Assembly: GCA_029204225.1 (NCBI GenBank)
Contig: MU835505.1
Location: 1 to 38,548 of the forward strand
Length of the DNA: 38,548 nt
Direction of reading: 5' to 3'
DNA from: Diphasiastrum complanatum
Taxonomy: Eukaryota > Streptophyta > Lycopodiopsida > Lycopodiales > Lycopodiaceae
This document shows positions 36,637-38,548 of the stretch, one piece after another; the first letter of the stretch is position 1, and each line of letters opens with the position of its first letter. Position numbers and translations under genes: made by a program. The notes under the pieces are model-generated. The model worked only from the letters and a program-made list of their open reading frames with translations, was not told the DNA's origin and made no database searches.

Positions 36637-38548
36637 ATGATCAATTTCAAGCAAAAAGTATCAATTCTAGGTGAAAAATTCATTAAATCACTGGATGATA
36701 AGGGCAGAAAAATGATTTTCATCGGCTATTCCCCAAACCACAAGGCATACAAGCTCTACCATTTGGATACCGAGAAGGCATTCACAAGTAGAGATGTCAT
36801 TTTTGTGGAATTCCAGTTCGTCGACCACAAGGGAAAAGCTACTGATAAATCGCACCCAAAAATTGAGCAAACCAAATTCTGATCTAGGGATTCAACTACA
36901 GAATATTGACACTGACTCAAACAATGAGTCAGAACCTCAACGAGTCAACCCACATCAAAGGACCGAAGTTCAACCTAGAAGATCGAACAAGTCTAGACAA
37001 ATTTATGCATGATCCGGCCTGCTACTTTGTGCAGGAACCAACCACCGTTTTTTAGGCTATGTCTACTCCTGATGCTGACCAGTGAAAAGCAACGATGGAC
37101 AACGAATTCGATTCTCTGATGGAGAATCAAACATGGACAGTCACTGAGCTGCCAAAGGACCGAAACCCAATTCCATGCGAATGGATATTCAAGGCGAAGT
37201 ACGACGTTGAAGGAAGGCTAAATCATTATAAAGTCAGGCCAGTCGCCGAAGGCTTTTCCCAAATTCTAGATCTGGATTATTCAGAAACCTTCAGCCCAGT
37301 TGTCAAACATGCTTAGATCCGCCTACTCCTTTGTTTTGCAGCCGCAACAGATCTTGAAGTCCACCAGATGGATGTCCAAGCCGCTTTCCTCAATGGAACC
37401 ATCGAAGAGAAAATCTATATGATGCAGCCAGAGGGATACAAACAAGCATCAGCACCTTGTATGCAAAATCCACAAGGTGCTCTAGAGGCTGAAATAGTCA
37501 CCTAGAGCCTGGTTCCAGAAGATCAACGCATTTTTGATAGAGAATGGTTTTATTCCAAACTCGACAGACTTGAATGTCTATTTCAAGTCTATATCAGATT
37601 ACTTCATCATTATCACTCTCTATGTAGATGATATACTCTATTCAGTGACAATCTGAATATGATGAAAGATACAAAATGCATGCTGGCCTAGGAATACAAG
37701 ATGACTGACATGGTTCCAGCCCACTGTTGTCTCGGAATCCAAATCCAACGAGATCGACCTAGCAGACTGATTTTTATCAGTCAACAATGATATCTCAACA
37801 ATGTGCTGGAAAAGTATGGTATGGCCAACTGCAAACCAACTCACTATCCACTCGGCCCTAGACTAAAGTTATAAAAGGAACAATCTCCTCAAATGGAGAC
37901 AAAAAATGAGAAAATGAAACGCTATCTGTTTCAATCCATGACGGTTTATTGATGTATAATGATCTGTACACACGCGATCAGACCTTGCATATTCGATCAA
38001 TACACTTAGCCAGTTCCTATCATATCCAGACTTAACTCATTGGAAAGCACTAACAAAGGTCATGAAGTAAATCCAAGCAACGAAAATTCTCAGCATCTGC
38101 TACGGAGACAGCCAAACAGCCAACATTCTTGAAGCCTACACAGATGCGGATTGGGCAGGAGATGTCGATACCAGAAAATCAACTTCTGGATTTGGCCCAA
38201 TCTCATGGAACAGCCGGAAGCAGACCTCAGTTGCATTATTATCAATGGAATCCGAATACATAGCTGCCACAAATGCAACCAAGGAGGCGATCTGGCTAAG
38301 GCAACTGCTTGCAGACAACCTTGCACAACCACTTCCTACAACAATCTATTGTGACAATCAAGCACAATAGTGTTATCTCTCAATCCAAGATTTCACTCTC
38401 GAAGCAAACGTATCGAAATCATGTATCATTACATTAGAGAGAAAGTGCATAGCAAGGAAGTAGTTTTTTGCAGAATAGTAGATTACTTCACAAAGGTTCT
38501 ATCAAAGGAGCAACATCTTAGATTTAACGATATGTTAAAACTGAAGAT
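36637..38548 (+). pseudogene. Copia polyprotein fragment: integrase C-terminus to RNase H, runs off the window
   Basis: Plus-strand copia pol relic. In order: SLDDKGRKMIFIGYSPNHKA and AYKLYHLDTEKAFTSRDVIF (integrase C-terminal region), NEFDSLMENQTWTVTELP and CEWIFKAKY (RT start), DLDYSETFSPVVK, then after a stop at 37315 VHQMDVQAAFLNGTIEEKIYM, the catalytic YVDD (37621-37632), CCLGIQIQRD, and RNase H blocks YTDADWAGD (about 38135-38160), KSTSGF, MESEYIAA and YCDNQA. Many stops and frame changes. Gag and protease are missing on the left, and the 3' LTR, if any, is beyond the right edge. Its sequence differs from the three other copia copies here. Confidence 0.9.

Overview
This is a stretch of nuclear DNA from a flowering plant. 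The evidence is a broken DEAD-box RNA helicase with a plant-type exon-intron layout, several LTR retrotransposons of the Ty1/copia and Ty3/gypsy groups primed by initiator tRNA-Met or tRNA-Asp, long (GA)n, (TC)n and (CA)n microsatellites, and AT-rich non-coding DNA. I found no bacterial operon, CRISPR array, rRNA gene or intact tRNA gene, and no convincing new biological system. The main interest is how the mobile elements are nested.

Layout. 1-3560 holds the 3' two-thirds of a DDX6/Dhh1-family helicase (plant RH6/RH8/RH12 type) in six exons. The intron at its left edge carries an 818-bp terminal-inverted-repeat DNA element (81-898) with a 6-bp target duplication. The helicase has a pair of compensating indels and a non-GT splice donor, so it is probably a pseudogene. 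3561-6948 is AT-rich DNA with two (GA)n tracts. 6949-9541 is an array of two LTR-like repeats on the minus strand, each next to a site matching the 3' end of tRNA-Asp; the left repeat is split by a copia-like solo LTR inside a microsatellite. 9542-12441 and 16184-19492 are minus-strand retrotransposon debris: two copia pol fragments, a gag with two zinc knuckles, a gypsy integrase fragment and an RT-like scrap. The gag is split by a 3742-bp LTR element without coding capacity (12442-16183, target duplication AATAG).

19493-25714 is a structurally complete but decayed copia element on the plus strand (target duplication CAGAA). 27508-33734 is a structurally complete chromodomain-bearing gypsy element (target duplication CACCA); it keeps a 569-codon RNase H-integrase reading frame but has lost the YxDD box of its reverse transcriptase. 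33740-36636 holds degenerate minus-strand reading frames, including a gag-like one with a damaged zinc knuckle, and a 172-bp tandem duplication. 36637-38548 is another copia pol fragment that runs off the right edge.

No gene here looks like an intact, ordinary host gene. The three retroelements with matched target duplications inserted into older, already fragmented elements or non-coding DNA, so the window reads as layered insertion followed by decay.
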